A stretch of DNA of 64,000 nucleotides, from contig NZ_BKZW01000003.1 in the NCBI RefSeq assembly GCF_008974265.1, forward strand, positions 372,001-436,000, in the 5' to 3' direction. How positions within the stretch are numbered: the first letter of the stretch is position 1; each line of letters begins with the position of its first letter. Of the stretch, positions 16,275 to 23,992 are shown piece after piece. The stretch comes from Dictyobacter vulcani. GTDB taxonomy: Bacteria > Chloroflexota > Ktedonobacteria > Ktedonobacterales > Ktedonobacteraceae. The position numbers and the translations under genes are program-made. The notes under the pieces were generated by a model that had not been told where the DNA came from, ran no database searches, and saw only the letters and a list, made by a program, of their open reading frames with translations.

Positions 16275-16604
16275 TTAAGCCTCTCCTTGCAATAGATGTT
16301 TCATCTGAGCGATGCTGACCAGTTGTTCCAGCCGCCTGGCTTCAGCGCGTACGACCCGTTGACCAAAATCTGTGAGCCGATAATAGCGCCGACGCTCATC
16401 GTCCAGATCAGGATCTGGTCGGTTGCCAGATTCCTCCAGCAAGCCATCCGCCATCATGCGTTTGATCGAGCCATATAAGGTGCCAGGACCCATATGCATC
16501 TGATTATTGGTGCGCCGCGTCACCTCTTGCATAATGCCATAGCCGTGGCGCTCCTTATCGGTTAAGGCCAGTAAAATGTGAAAGACTGCGGGTGTCAGCG
16601 GCAA
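16275..16604 (-). CDS. PadR-family transcriptional regulator
   Basis: 109 residues. Winged-helix signature 'LTPAVFHILLAL', 'HGYGIMQEVTRRT', 'GTLYGSIKRMMADGLLEE', 'RRRYYRLTDFGQRV', then a short dimerisation helix. The start is TTG at 16604 with GGAG 6 bases before; an ATG is not available. A perfect AGGAGGGG sits farther up (about 16645) followed in frame by ATC codons, so a non-standard start about 12 codons longer (IIKKNKDEPES) cannot be excluded. It forms an operon with the PP2C fusion. Confidence 0.88.
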   Translation of the reverse strand: MPLTPAVFHILLALTDKERHGYGIMQEVTRRTNNQMHMGPGTLYGSIKRMMADGLLEESGNRPDPDLDDERRRYYRLTDFGQRVVRAEARRLEQLVSIAQMKHLLQGEA

Positions 16605-16759
16605 GAGTGACTCCGGTTCGTCTTTGTTCTTTTTGATGATCCCCTCCTGATCAAAATCACTAGTTTATATCTGCTGTGGATGTATCCGTTGTTGATATAA
16701 TAAACCGAAAAGAATCGTTTGTCAAGGGGATGTCGGATAGAGTTATTGGACCGAATACC

Positions 16760-17551
16760 TTAGATGATGCTGCGGATTAGACCACCATCCACCCGCAGAG
16801 CAGCTCCACTGACAGCTGACGCCAGCGGGCTACACACAAAGGTGACGAAGGTGGCCACCTCCTCGGGTTGAATCAGGCGCTCTATCAGCGAGGTTGGACG
16901 ATTTTCCTGCATAAATTTGCGTTCGGCAATATCTGGTTTCTCACCAGGAAAGAGAGATTGAATAAAATCTGTTACGCCCTCGGTTTGCGTTGAGCCCGGT
17001 AGCACTGTATTGACCGTTACCCGTGTACCTTTGGCTATCTCAGCCAGGCTGCGAGAGATTGAGAGTTGCATGGCCTTGGTGGCACTATAATGAGCCATTT
17101 CAGGTGCAGGCGAGACGGCTGATTCACTGGCAATAAAGATGATGCGCCCCCAGCGCTTTTCCATCATGCGTTTAAGATAATAGCGACAGAGCCGCACCCC
17201 GCTCATGATATTGGTCTCAAATATTTTCTGCCACTGCTCATCATTCGTATCGAAGAAATCCACTGCTTCAAAGATGCCCATATTGTTGATTAGAATATCT
17301 ACGTCTGGTTGTTCTGTGATGGCTTTCTGACAACCTTCACTGGTACTCAGGTCGGCCACCACCGTAGCAAATTTTCCCTGTGGAATACTGGCTTGAAGGT
17401 CTTGTAAGGTTTTCTGGACATTTTTTTCTGTACGTCCATTGAGAATAACCTGGGCACCTTCACGGGCGAATGAGGCGGCGATAGCTTTGCCAATGCCCAT
17501 GGTTGAGCCTGTCACCAGGACTTTTTTATCCTTTAATTGTAAATCCATCAT
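16760..17551 (-). CDS. short-chain dehydrogenase/reductase
   Basis: 263 residues from the ATGATG at 17551. Classical SDR: the NAD(P) motif TGSTMGIG (14-21), 'NGRTEKN', NNMG, Ser in the 'ASESAVSPAPEM' stretch and the YSATK catalytic pair, then 'VLPGSTQT' and a C-terminal 'SGAALRVDGG'. It lies 150 bases after the GMC oxidoreductase on the same strand, so the two may serve one alcohol or steroid-like substrate; that is inference. Confidence 0.9.
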   Translation of the reverse strand: MMDLQLKDKKVLVTGSTMGIGKAIAASFAREGAQVILNGRTEKNVQKTLQDLQASIPQGKFATVVADLSTSEGCQKAITEQPDVDILINNMGIFEAVDFFDTNDEQWQKIFETNIMSGVRLCRYYLKRMMEKRWGRIIFIASESAVSPAPEMAHYSATKAMQLSISRSLAEIAKGTRVTVNTVLPGSTQTEGVTDFIQSLFPGEKPDIAERKFMQENRPTSLIERLIQPEEVATFVTFVCSPLASAVSGAALRVDGGLIRSII

Positions 17552-17684
17552 ATGGCTCCGATCGCTAGTTATGTGGAAACATTCCACCTTGATACACGCC
17601 TGATGGATCATATGAGTTACTCAACCAGCAGGAGGGTTCAAAAACGTAGCGCGAAACCCGATCCAGTTCATACGTGAACAGGCC

Positions 17685-17710
17685 GCAGCCGCGAGGGCTG
17701 CCGCTACTGT
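17685..17710 (-). repeat. stop-codon-associated palindromic repeat, copy A
   Basis: Read on the minus strand: GTAGCGGCAGCC, 5 bases, GGCTGC. The TAG inside it (17706-17704) is the actual stop codon of the GMC oxidoreductase. It belongs to the same family as the copies near 46061, 46423 and 46456. Confidence 0.7.
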
Positions 17711-19752
17711 TTGATGTATTGGGCGGCCTGATGGGCGAGGCCCATGATGCTGAGCATGGGATTGACGCCGCTGGCGGCTGGAAAGACGCTGCCATCACAG
17801 ACAAAGAGTCCCTGTACGCCATGGACCTGGCTATGGGCGTCGGTTACTGATTGGGCAGGATCTTTGCCCATTCTACAGGTTCCCATCTGGTGGGCACTGT
17901 AGACAATCAGGCGGTTCACTCCTAAGCCATTGCGTTCTAGCTGGCGGTCAAATGTTTTCCAGGCACGTTCACCAGATGTGTCAAGCTGTTGACGAGAAAG
18001 CTGGCTGCGTTTGCTCTGGATCGAAACGACTTCAGAGGCTCCGGCGGCAAAATGGATCCTGGCGGCCTGGCGCATGCCATGCAAGAGATGCTGGCGATCA
18101 AAGACCGAGGTTACATAATCGATGACCGGCTCTCCATGGCTATCCAGGGTCACTTGTCCCTCGCCTTTATCACGTGTCAAAATGATAAATGTCGCGAGGT
18201 GGGCCATCTTTTCCATTGACTCACGATAATCACGGGCGGAATGCCATGCCGAGCCCATGCCCAGCAGTCCTGGATGAGCAGGAGGCACCTCTAACTTGTA
18301 GCCATAATTCCCATGCAGATGTCCAAATTCATCACTATATGCCGATTGCATGACTCCTTGCCAGGGATAGACTTTGTCGGGATAATGACCGGCTATAGTG
18401 GTGGTTGGATGCAGGTGGAGGTGCCGACCAATGTGGCTGTTAGTCAGACCGGAGCGGAGGAGGACGGCGGGTGAGTGGAGTGAACCAGCGGCCACGACGA
18501 CTGTGCGTGCATGAATGGTGACCTGGTAATTTTTCCCTGTGGTGTGTTCATGGACGCTTGCTTTGACGCCGACCGCTTTTCCCTGTTCAATCAGCACCCG
18601 CTCGGCACTGCAATCTACAAGAATCCGGGCTCCGTGCTCATAAGCATCCTGTAGATAGGTTTTCAAGGTTGATTGTTTGCAGCCATAGCGACAGCCAAAG
18701 CCACAGGTACCGCAACGTTGCTCGCAGCCAATCGCATTCCGGCGTAAACTGTCAACATGATAGCCAAGCGTTCGAGCGCCATCAAAAAGCAATTGATTCT
18801 GGCGATTATGGGCGCTATTCTCTGTATTGATGCTGATGCGCTGCTCAACCGCTGCGAAGCTTTCTTGTAGTGATGTACCAGTAAATACATCCTTGAGGCC
18901 TGATGTCTCTTCCCATTCGGACAGGATATCCGGTGGCGTGCGAAACGAGGTATCCCAGTTGACAATTGTGCCACCACCCAGGGTGCTACCGGCCAGAATA
19001 GAGACACCGACATCTCTGGAGGTGAGTGAGCCGCGTTTAAGATAGAGATCAGACATGGATTGGGCTTCTTGCAGGCTGAAGTCGGCCTCACTATGGTAGC
19101 CACCTTTTTCGAGCACAATCACATTTTTGCCGGCCAGTGCCAGTTCACCTGCAACCACGCCGCCACCCGCGCCAGAACCGATCACGACCGCATCGCATTC
19201 CAGCACAGTATCCTGCTTGATCTCATATGGTTTGAGCGGGCGGGCAACAGGTGGTGGTGGCTCTGCCGGTTGATAGTCGAGTGCTTCCCAGGTTGGATTG
19301 CGTCCCTGGGGATCGGGGGTGGCAAAGAAGAGAAAGCCACTCAAGCGTTTAAGGACTTGATAGCCCTGTCGTAACTGTGCCAGCGGACTATGAGCCATGG
19401 CCCGTAAATATTTTTCGCGCCGTTCCAGTGGCAGATCACTAAATGGACGGGCCTGGCCAGCCAGCAGGAGTCCAGTGGCAGGATTCTGAAATAGTGTTAG
19501 CAAACGATGAAAATCAGCTTGCGATTCCTCGTTTTCCTGTCCTAAGGTTTCGGCGATCAGCAGGGCCAGATGTAGATCACTGGCTTTACTCTGATAATAG
19601 CTGGCCCTGGCTGGTGAGGCTCCAGCAGGAGGGGTAAGGGCTGGGAAAAAGGTATCACAAATAGTTTCTAAGATGTGCATCTCACGAGCGGAGAGCCAGC
19701 CTGCTCCATTGGAAGATCTGGTTGTGTTTGGTGAAGATGAAGTGACATCCAT
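17704..19752 (-). CDS. GMC oxidoreductase (long-chain alcohol oxidase type)
   Basis: 682 residues. Residues about 20-130 resemble the gluconate-2-dehydrogenase subunit 3/alcohol-oxidase N-terminal helical domain ('ILETICDTFFPAL'). FAD binding follows: 'VIGSGAGGGVVAGELALAG' (about 188-206) and 'LEKGGY'. A Cys-rich stretch 'CEQRC.TCGFGCRYGC' (about 344-359) is characteristic of the long-chain fatty alcohol oxidase branch. The active site is His in 'SAHQMGTCRMG' and Asn in 'ASGVNPMLSI'. It should oxidise a hydrophobic alcohol, passing electrons to oxygen or a carrier. No signal peptide is visible. The TAG stop is embedded in a palindromic repeat. Confidence 0.92.
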   Translation of the reverse strand: MDVTSSSPNTTRSSNGAGWLSAREMHILETICDTFFPALTPPAGASPARASYYQSKASDLHLALLIAETLGQENEESQADFHRLLTLFQNPATGLLLAGQARPFSDLPLERREKYLRAMAHSPLAQLRQGYQVLKRLSGFLFFATPDPQGRNPTWEALDYQPAEPPPPVARPLKPYEIKQDTVLECDAVVIGSGAGGGVVAGELALAGKNVIVLEKGGYHSEADFSLQEAQSMSDLYLKRGSLTSRDVGVSILAGSTLGGGTIVNWDTSFRTPPDILSEWEETSGLKDVFTGTSLQESFAAVEQRISINTENSAHNRQNQLLFDGARTLGYHVDSLRRNAIGCEQRCGTCGFGCRYGCKQSTLKTYLQDAYEHGARILVDCSAERVLIEQGKAVGVKASVHEHTTGKNYQVTIHARTVVVAAGSLHSPAVLLRSGLTNSHIGRHLHLHPTTTIAGHYPDKVYPWQGVMQSAYSDEFGHLHGNYGYKLEVPPAHPGLLGMGSAWHSARDYRESMEKMAHLATFIILTRDKGEGQVTLDSHGEPVIDYVTSVFDRQHLLHGMRQAARIHFAAGASEVVSIQSKRSQLSRQQLDTSGERAWKTFDRQLERNGLGVNRLIVYSAHQMGTCRMGKDPAQSVTDAHSQVHGVQGLFVCDGSVFPAASGVNPMLSIMGLAHQAAQYIKQ

Positions 19753-19907
19753 GACGCGTCCTTTAAGCTAACATTGCTACAGGTGCTGTCCCATTGAGCA
19801 CTAACGTCAAGTATAACACATGCTGGGATGCATACCTGTAGCTTATTTACGCTCACTTTAAGAGACTGATTTTTTGCCTGTCAGTCAAGATGAAATGGGT
19901 TGGGCGC

Positions 19908-20663
19908 TTATTCCTGGACATCGCGTGGATAGACTTTTTTTGCGGCTGCACTGCTTGCCAGATCAATATCAACCGTGACAAATGGCGTCTGACGCGAAGT
20001 GGTGGCCAGTACCTCACCATCGGGATCGATAATTACACCATGACCGGCGAATAAGTTTTCATCGACGCGATTAGATGAGAGCACAAAGGCACCGGAAGCA
20101 ATCGCTGCCATGCGGATCGCAACCATCCATCGCTCAATATTTAGTGAAGAGGCGCGAGGGACCGCAATGATATTTGCTCCCTGACGACCATAATATCTGG
20201 CCCACTCATTGAACATCACTTCTGTACAGATCAAAAAGCCAATCGCCAGATCCTGTACACGCGCTAATGAAAAATCGCGTTGATTGCGATCAAACCAGTT
20301 GCGCTCATAAAAATCCTCTTCATTCGGGAAATAATATTTATCGTGAATCCCCCGATATCCTTGCGCCTCAGTCCAGGTAAAGGCGCGATTGAAATGCTGA
20401 TCCCCTGCAGTTACCAGATTGGTTCCCAGAACAGTTGTAGGTGCCAGCGCTGATATCTGCTTCATCATCGCATCATGTTCCGTTTGCGCCCGTTGCCAGA
20501 CCTGCGCATCAAACTGCGGGGTCCTGACGAACCAGGCCACAAATGGCAATTCGGGCAGAAGCACTAACTCACTCTGCTGTTCCCGTACATAGGCAAGCAG
20601 ATCTTTCCAGGCGGACTCAAATTCATCGCGGTTATCAGGGAGCTCGCAAACAGTTACTTTCAT
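19908..20663 (-). CDS. carbon-nitrogen hydrolase (nitrilase superfamily)
   Basis: 251 residues. The catalytic triad is visible: Glu38 in LLPELP, Lys109 in HDKYYFPNE and Cys146 in FLICTEVMFNEWAR. 'AVPRASSLNIERW' and the closing 'AGHGVIIDPDGEVLA' complete the fold. It is an amidase-like enzyme; the substrate cannot be read from the sequence. It is transcribed alone, divergent from the cupin gene. Confidence 0.9.
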   Translation of the reverse strand: MKVTVCELPDNRDEFESAWKDLLAYVREQQSELVLLPELPFVAWFVRTPQFDAQVWQRAQTEHDAMMKQISALAPTTVLGTNLVTAGDQHFNRAFTWTEAQGYRGIHDKYYFPNEEDFYERNWFDRNQRDFSLARVQDLAIGFLICTEVMFNEWARYYGRQGANIIAVPRASSLNIERWMVAIRMAAIASGAFVLSSNRVDENLFAGHGVIIDPDGEVLATTSRQTPFVTVDIDLASSAAAKKVYPRDVQE

Positions 20664-20954
20664 CTGAATTATACCTATCTTCTATTCAACCAGAGATCTT
20701 TTTTGTTCAGCTTTAACTCATCATACAATGTCAATTGATTGAAGATCAAATGAGCAACGCAAAATACAGTATTTGCAGATGAATGTTTTTGGTGACAGAT
20801 AAAAAGGAAACAAAAAGTCGACTTGTTTGTATCCAGATATACATACTGTTGCACTATCGCCTATACTATAGAATAGTAATAGCTATCGATACACAGCCAC
20901 AGGTGCATAAATGCTCTGGCTATCGGTAGCATAAAAATGCAAAGGGTAGATGAT

Positions 20955-21314
20955 ATGTTGCAGAAAGTAGAACATGGGAGTATTTTTCCGCGTGAAGATG
21001 GAAAGATTATTGATGAACACTTCGGCGTCTTAAATACCAAACAGGATGGTTTTAGTCTGGCACATATGTTCGCGCCGCCAGCCTGGCGGGAGCCAGCCCA
21101 GATCGCCGAGTTTGATGAGGTTGTGATCGGGGTCCAGGGTGTGCTGGCTATCGAGGCCGATGGCCAGCGGATTGAAATAGGAGCAGGCGAAACCTGTCTG
21201 GTGGGTCGTGGTACCCGCGTCATCTACAGCAATGCTCGTGAGGACGCCCAATGTGAATACTGGTCCCTTTGTATGCCTGCTTTCCGCCCAGAACGCACAC
21301 AAATGGAAAGCTAA
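20955..21314 (+). CDS. cupin-domain protein
   Basis: 119 residues from ATG 20955 (AAAGGG upstream); ATG 20937 is an alternative without a site. A single beta-barrel cupin with 'EFDEVVIGVQGVLAIEADGQ', then 'IEIGAGETCLVGRGTRVIYSN'. The common HxH metal ligands are not obvious. The Glu/Asp-rich pattern is similar to EutQ-type cupins. Function unknown. Confidence 0.75.
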   Translation: MLQKVEHGSIFPREDGKIIDEHFGVLNTKQDGFSLAHMFAPPAWREPAQIAEFDEVVIGVQGVLAIEADGQRIEIGAGETCLVGRGTRVIYSNAREDAQCEYWSLCMPAFRPERTQMES

Positions 21315-21529
21315 ATAGCTTCCCTGTTATCTCATGCTGTAGGCGTGAGGTGTCGGAGAACGAATTTGCACGTGCCATCAACTATTACTGACATTAGTAC
21401 CATCATGAGTCAGAATGTTATGCATGTTGATGTAGCTTGGTGCAAAATTTAAATGAAATAATATTTTCTGTTTGTAGATTTGTATCACTTATTTGATCCT
21501 GAGAAGTCACAGAAGAGAGTTCGAAATCA

Positions 21530-22663
21530 ATGAAATGGTATCCTTACGGACATGATTTTGGTAATGCTGAAATAGGTGGTGTTACCGTCATTAACGGAAA
21601 GACCGTATCGCTGAGCATTCCGACTGCTTTTGCTAAAGTTGATCCCACAGCTTTACGCAACCTGGGTGTCAACGTCGATCAATCGAATGTACACGTTATG
21701 CGCTTTGAAGAAGAAGAAGCGGCATATGCGATTGGTGATCTGGCCTTGCAGCAAGCGGTTGAAGTGTATCATGGACGAGGCGATATTCAACGTTATTCCA
21801 GCCGCTTTAGCCTGCGCGGCTTGTTGACGATTGCTGCGACGCTGATCCCTGATACAGAATTTGGTATTTATGTCGTCACAGGTTTGCCCGCAGAGACATA
21901 TATTAAAAATGCTGCTCTACGTTCGGCCATCAAAGAATCTTTAGACGGCACCTATACATTTACACTTAACGATGAGACAACGCCGCGCAGGATCGTGGTT
22001 GAACTGGCAACCGTGGTGATGGAAGGTGCGGGCGCTTTGATCGCATACAACGATCGTTCCAGCAACAAAATGACTGAGAGCGCTGTGATTGATATCGGCG
22101 GACGTACCACCGACCTGTATGTGGCGCGTGGCCAGGTACCCGTTGTCGAGTATTGTAAAGGTAAACCAGTTGGGGTCGAAACCGCTACCCAGATGGTGAT
22201 GGATTCCTTTGAGAATAAGTACGATCGTCCGCTGTCATTGTTTGAGTCCCGTGAAATTATGCATGCCTACGCGGCGCAAGAGCAAGGGGAGATCGCCCGT
22301 TATCCTGAAATCTCATCGTATGGACAGACGATTGGCCATTATGAGCTTGAGCGTCTGGTCAAGGAAGCGGTGGAACAGGTTGGTAGCGAGATCGTATCGT
22401 TTGTGGCATCAGCCTGGCGTCAGAGCGATCGCGACGCGGTAGCCGCCAGCTTCAAGCCAGTCCTTAATATTGGTGGTGGCGTCTTCTACTTCTATAGTTT
22501 CCTGAAAAAGCGTATCCCCCATCTCACCCGGCCTGATGATCCCATTCACGCCAACTGTATTGGTTATTGTACTCTGGCTGGTCGTCTCCTGATTCGTAAA
22601 GTACAGTCAGGAAGTATCACCAATAGTAGTAATGGGAATTCTGAGCGTATTCGTATATTTTAA
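21530..22663 (+). CDS. ParM/StbA-like actin-family ATPase
   Basis: 377 residues. Actin-fold landmarks are phosphate 1 'GHDFGNAEIGG' (residues 7-17), 'VVTGLPAETY' in the connector region, phosphate 2 'AVIDIGGRTTDLYV' (about 185-198) and the adenosine motif 'VLNIGGGVFYFYSF'. It resembles plasmid-segregation ParM and archaeal/bacterial crenactin-like relatives more than MreB or FtsA. The downstream gene, 38 bases later, encodes a ribbon-helix-helix protein, giving a type II partition-like pair. The surroundings are chromosomal housekeeping and metabolic genes, so the cargo is unclear. Confidence 0.85.
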   Translation: MKWYPYGHDFGNAEIGGVTVINGKTVSLSIPTAFAKVDPTALRNLGVNVDQSNVHVMRFEEEEAAYAIGDLALQQAVEVYHGRGDIQRYSSRFSLRGLLTIAATLIPDTEFGIYVVTGLPAETYIKNAALRSAIKESLDGTYTFTLNDETTPRRIVVELATVVMEGAGALIAYNDRSSNKMTESAVIDIGGRTTDLYVARGQVPVVEYCKGKPVGVETATQMVMDSFENKYDRPLSLFESREIMHAYAAQEQGEIARYPEISSYGQTIGHYELERLVKEAVEQVGSEIVSFVASAWRQSDRDAVAASFKPVLNIGGGVFYFYSFLKKRIPHLTRPDDPIHANCIGYCTLAGRLLIRKVQSGSITNSSNGNSERIRIF

Positions 22664-22701
22664 ATTATATATTCTAAATCATAAGGTAGAGAGATAATCA
22701 T

Positions 22702-23166
22702 ATGACACAATCTTCATCAGAGAAATTCCTACATTTCACCGTTGGTCTGTTGAAGGACTCTGAAGCATTAGAGGCACTGAGGCAGGATGCTGTCAAACAC
22801 CATATGATTGATAACCCTGGACAACTGATTGCGTTACGGCTGACTGAATATTACGAGATGATGAATCAGGGTATTGTACAGCCAGTTGTGCGGGTGCCTG
22901 CAGTAATGAATCCTGCTGGCCCAGAGGTGAAAGCGAAACCAGAGATGGAGACGCCGGTGCGTGTTCAGGCTGCTCCAGTGCAACCTGTGACGCAAACTGC
23001 CCCTCCGCGTCCAGGTTCTCTATCTGCATATGAGAACGGGCCTATCCGTCAGGCAACTGGCCGTATGCGTGCCATCATGCAGGGTGGGAGCGAAACGATT
23101 GTTTCTACCTCCACCAATGCCGAACAGAACGCCGATGATGCCGCCGATTACTGGTCAATCCTCTAA
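22702..23166 (+). CDS. ribbon-helix-helix adaptor-like protein, partner of the actin-like ATPase
   Basis: 154 residues. Residues about 8-55 fit a ribbon-helix-helix: a short strand (FLHFTVGL), helix 'DSEALEALRQDAVKHH', a turn with NPGQ and helix 'LIALRLTEYYEMM'. The remainder is Pro/Ala/Val-rich and probably disordered, ending in an acidic 'NADDAADYWSIL'. A DNA-binding head with a flexible tail is the plan of ParR/AlfB-type adaptors that tie DNA to actin-like filaments. The fold call is by eye. It shares a transcript with the ATPase gene. Confidence 0.6.
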   Translation: MTQSSSEKFLHFTVGLLKDSEALEALRQDAVKHHMIDNPGQLIALRLTEYYEMMNQGIVQPVVRVPAVMNPAGPEVKAKPEMETPVRVQAAPVQPVTQTAPPRPGSLSAYENGPIRQATGRMRAIMQGGSETIVSTSTNAEQNADDAADYWSIL

Positions 23167-23186
23167 CGGATCTGGCGTGTTATAAC

Positions 23187-23228
23187 AACAGGGATAGCCA
23201 CCATCAACAGTGGCTATCCCTGTTTTTT
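23187..23228 (+). terminator. terminator of the actin-like operon
   Basis: A perfect 15-base-pair stem (23187-23201 with 23210-23224), 8-base loop, followed by a T run and then GGG. It starts 21 bases after the stop. Confidence 0.92.
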
Positions 23229-23300
23229 TGGGCTCAATAACAAGGGTATTTTTTGCTCAGATCAGAGGTGCACAGGCACAGCAGGCGAATCACTCCTCAC

Positions 23301-23353
23301 GGGTTTATGGTGTGGGACGTGCGGTCACTGCGCGCGTCCCACACCATAAACCC
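23301..23353. repeat. long perfect inverted repeat in intergenic space
   Basis: 19 bases at 23301-23319 pair perfectly with 23335-23353 around a GC-rich 15-base loop. There is no T run, and the preceding operon is already terminated at 23228. It may be a mobile palindromic unit or a protein-binding cruciform. The other parts of 23167-23416 hold nothing I recognise. Confidence 0.8.
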
Positions 23354-23416
23354 TAATCCCGCGCTGCAGGCGCCAGCGAAGAGCATTAAATAACCCTGAC
23401 TTAATAAAAACTGAAC

Positions 23417-23446
23417 TTGACAAGGGCAAATCAAGAAGGCTATAGT
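23417..23446 (+). promoter_or_regulatory. strong sigma70-type promoter
   Basis: TTGACA (23417-23422), 18-base spacer, TATAGT (23441-23446). Transcription would start near 23453 and read into the small ORF at 23492 and the terminator at 23678. Confidence 0.6.
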
Positions 23447-23491
23447 AGAAGAGAAAAAAATGTTTTCCTACTGAAAGAAGGTGATTTCCTG

Positions 23492-23644
23492 ATGGACGAT
23501 GGTCCGACTAGTTCTTTCGAAATGTCTGCATTCTTTTGTTTCCATCCTGACACTCATAATAGTGATAGTTATTGGAGAGAAATAACAGGTTCTCCAGGTT
23601 CTGTGGCTGACTTTCAGCAGAAGGCATCTATATTGCTGCTGTAA
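23492..23644 (+). CDS. possible 50-residue small protein
   Basis: ATG 23492 has GAAGGTGAT at a fitting distance and opens a 50-codon frame (MDDGPTSSFEMSAFFCFHP...). It lies between a good promoter and a hairpin with T run, so a compact transcript of about 250 bases is expected. The peptide has no recognised motif, a single Cys and a hydrophobic C-terminus (ASILLL). A regulatory RNA instead of a protein is equally possible. Confidence 0.35.
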   Translation: MDDGPTSSFEMSAFFCFHPDTHNSDSYWREITGSPGSVADFQQKASILLL

Positions 23645-23677
23645 TGGCTGTACATGTTTTTCGGTAAGATGGTTGTG

Positions 23678-23701
23678 CCACCACTGATGGTGGTTTTTTT
23701 G
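23678..23701 (+). terminator. small rho-independent terminator
   Basis: CCACCA/CTGA/TGGTGG followed by eight T. Short stem but a textbook U tract; it closes the unit beginning at 23417. The stretch 23702-23992 before the ABC genes holds no gene I can support. Confidence 0.7.
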
Positions 23702-23992
23702 TGCCATTTTTTGGAGTTGTTGATCTCATATTATCCTTAATACATCACTTTTATATTTGATCCTGCCAATGATGGAAAGAGAAGGTAAGTTGGCATGAAT
23801 GCCGATGCTGAACAACGAAGTATAATTGTTCAATTTTCAGTAGCGCTAATTCGGACAGCGAGAGCGATGACTATGCAAGACCTGTATCCTGTAGATAACC
23901 GATATGGTTGCAGGAAACTATAAACCGGGTTATTTGTGGTCTTCTCCTCTGTGCTGTCCACCAAACAAGGAAGTATAGATGGAGGTACTGAG

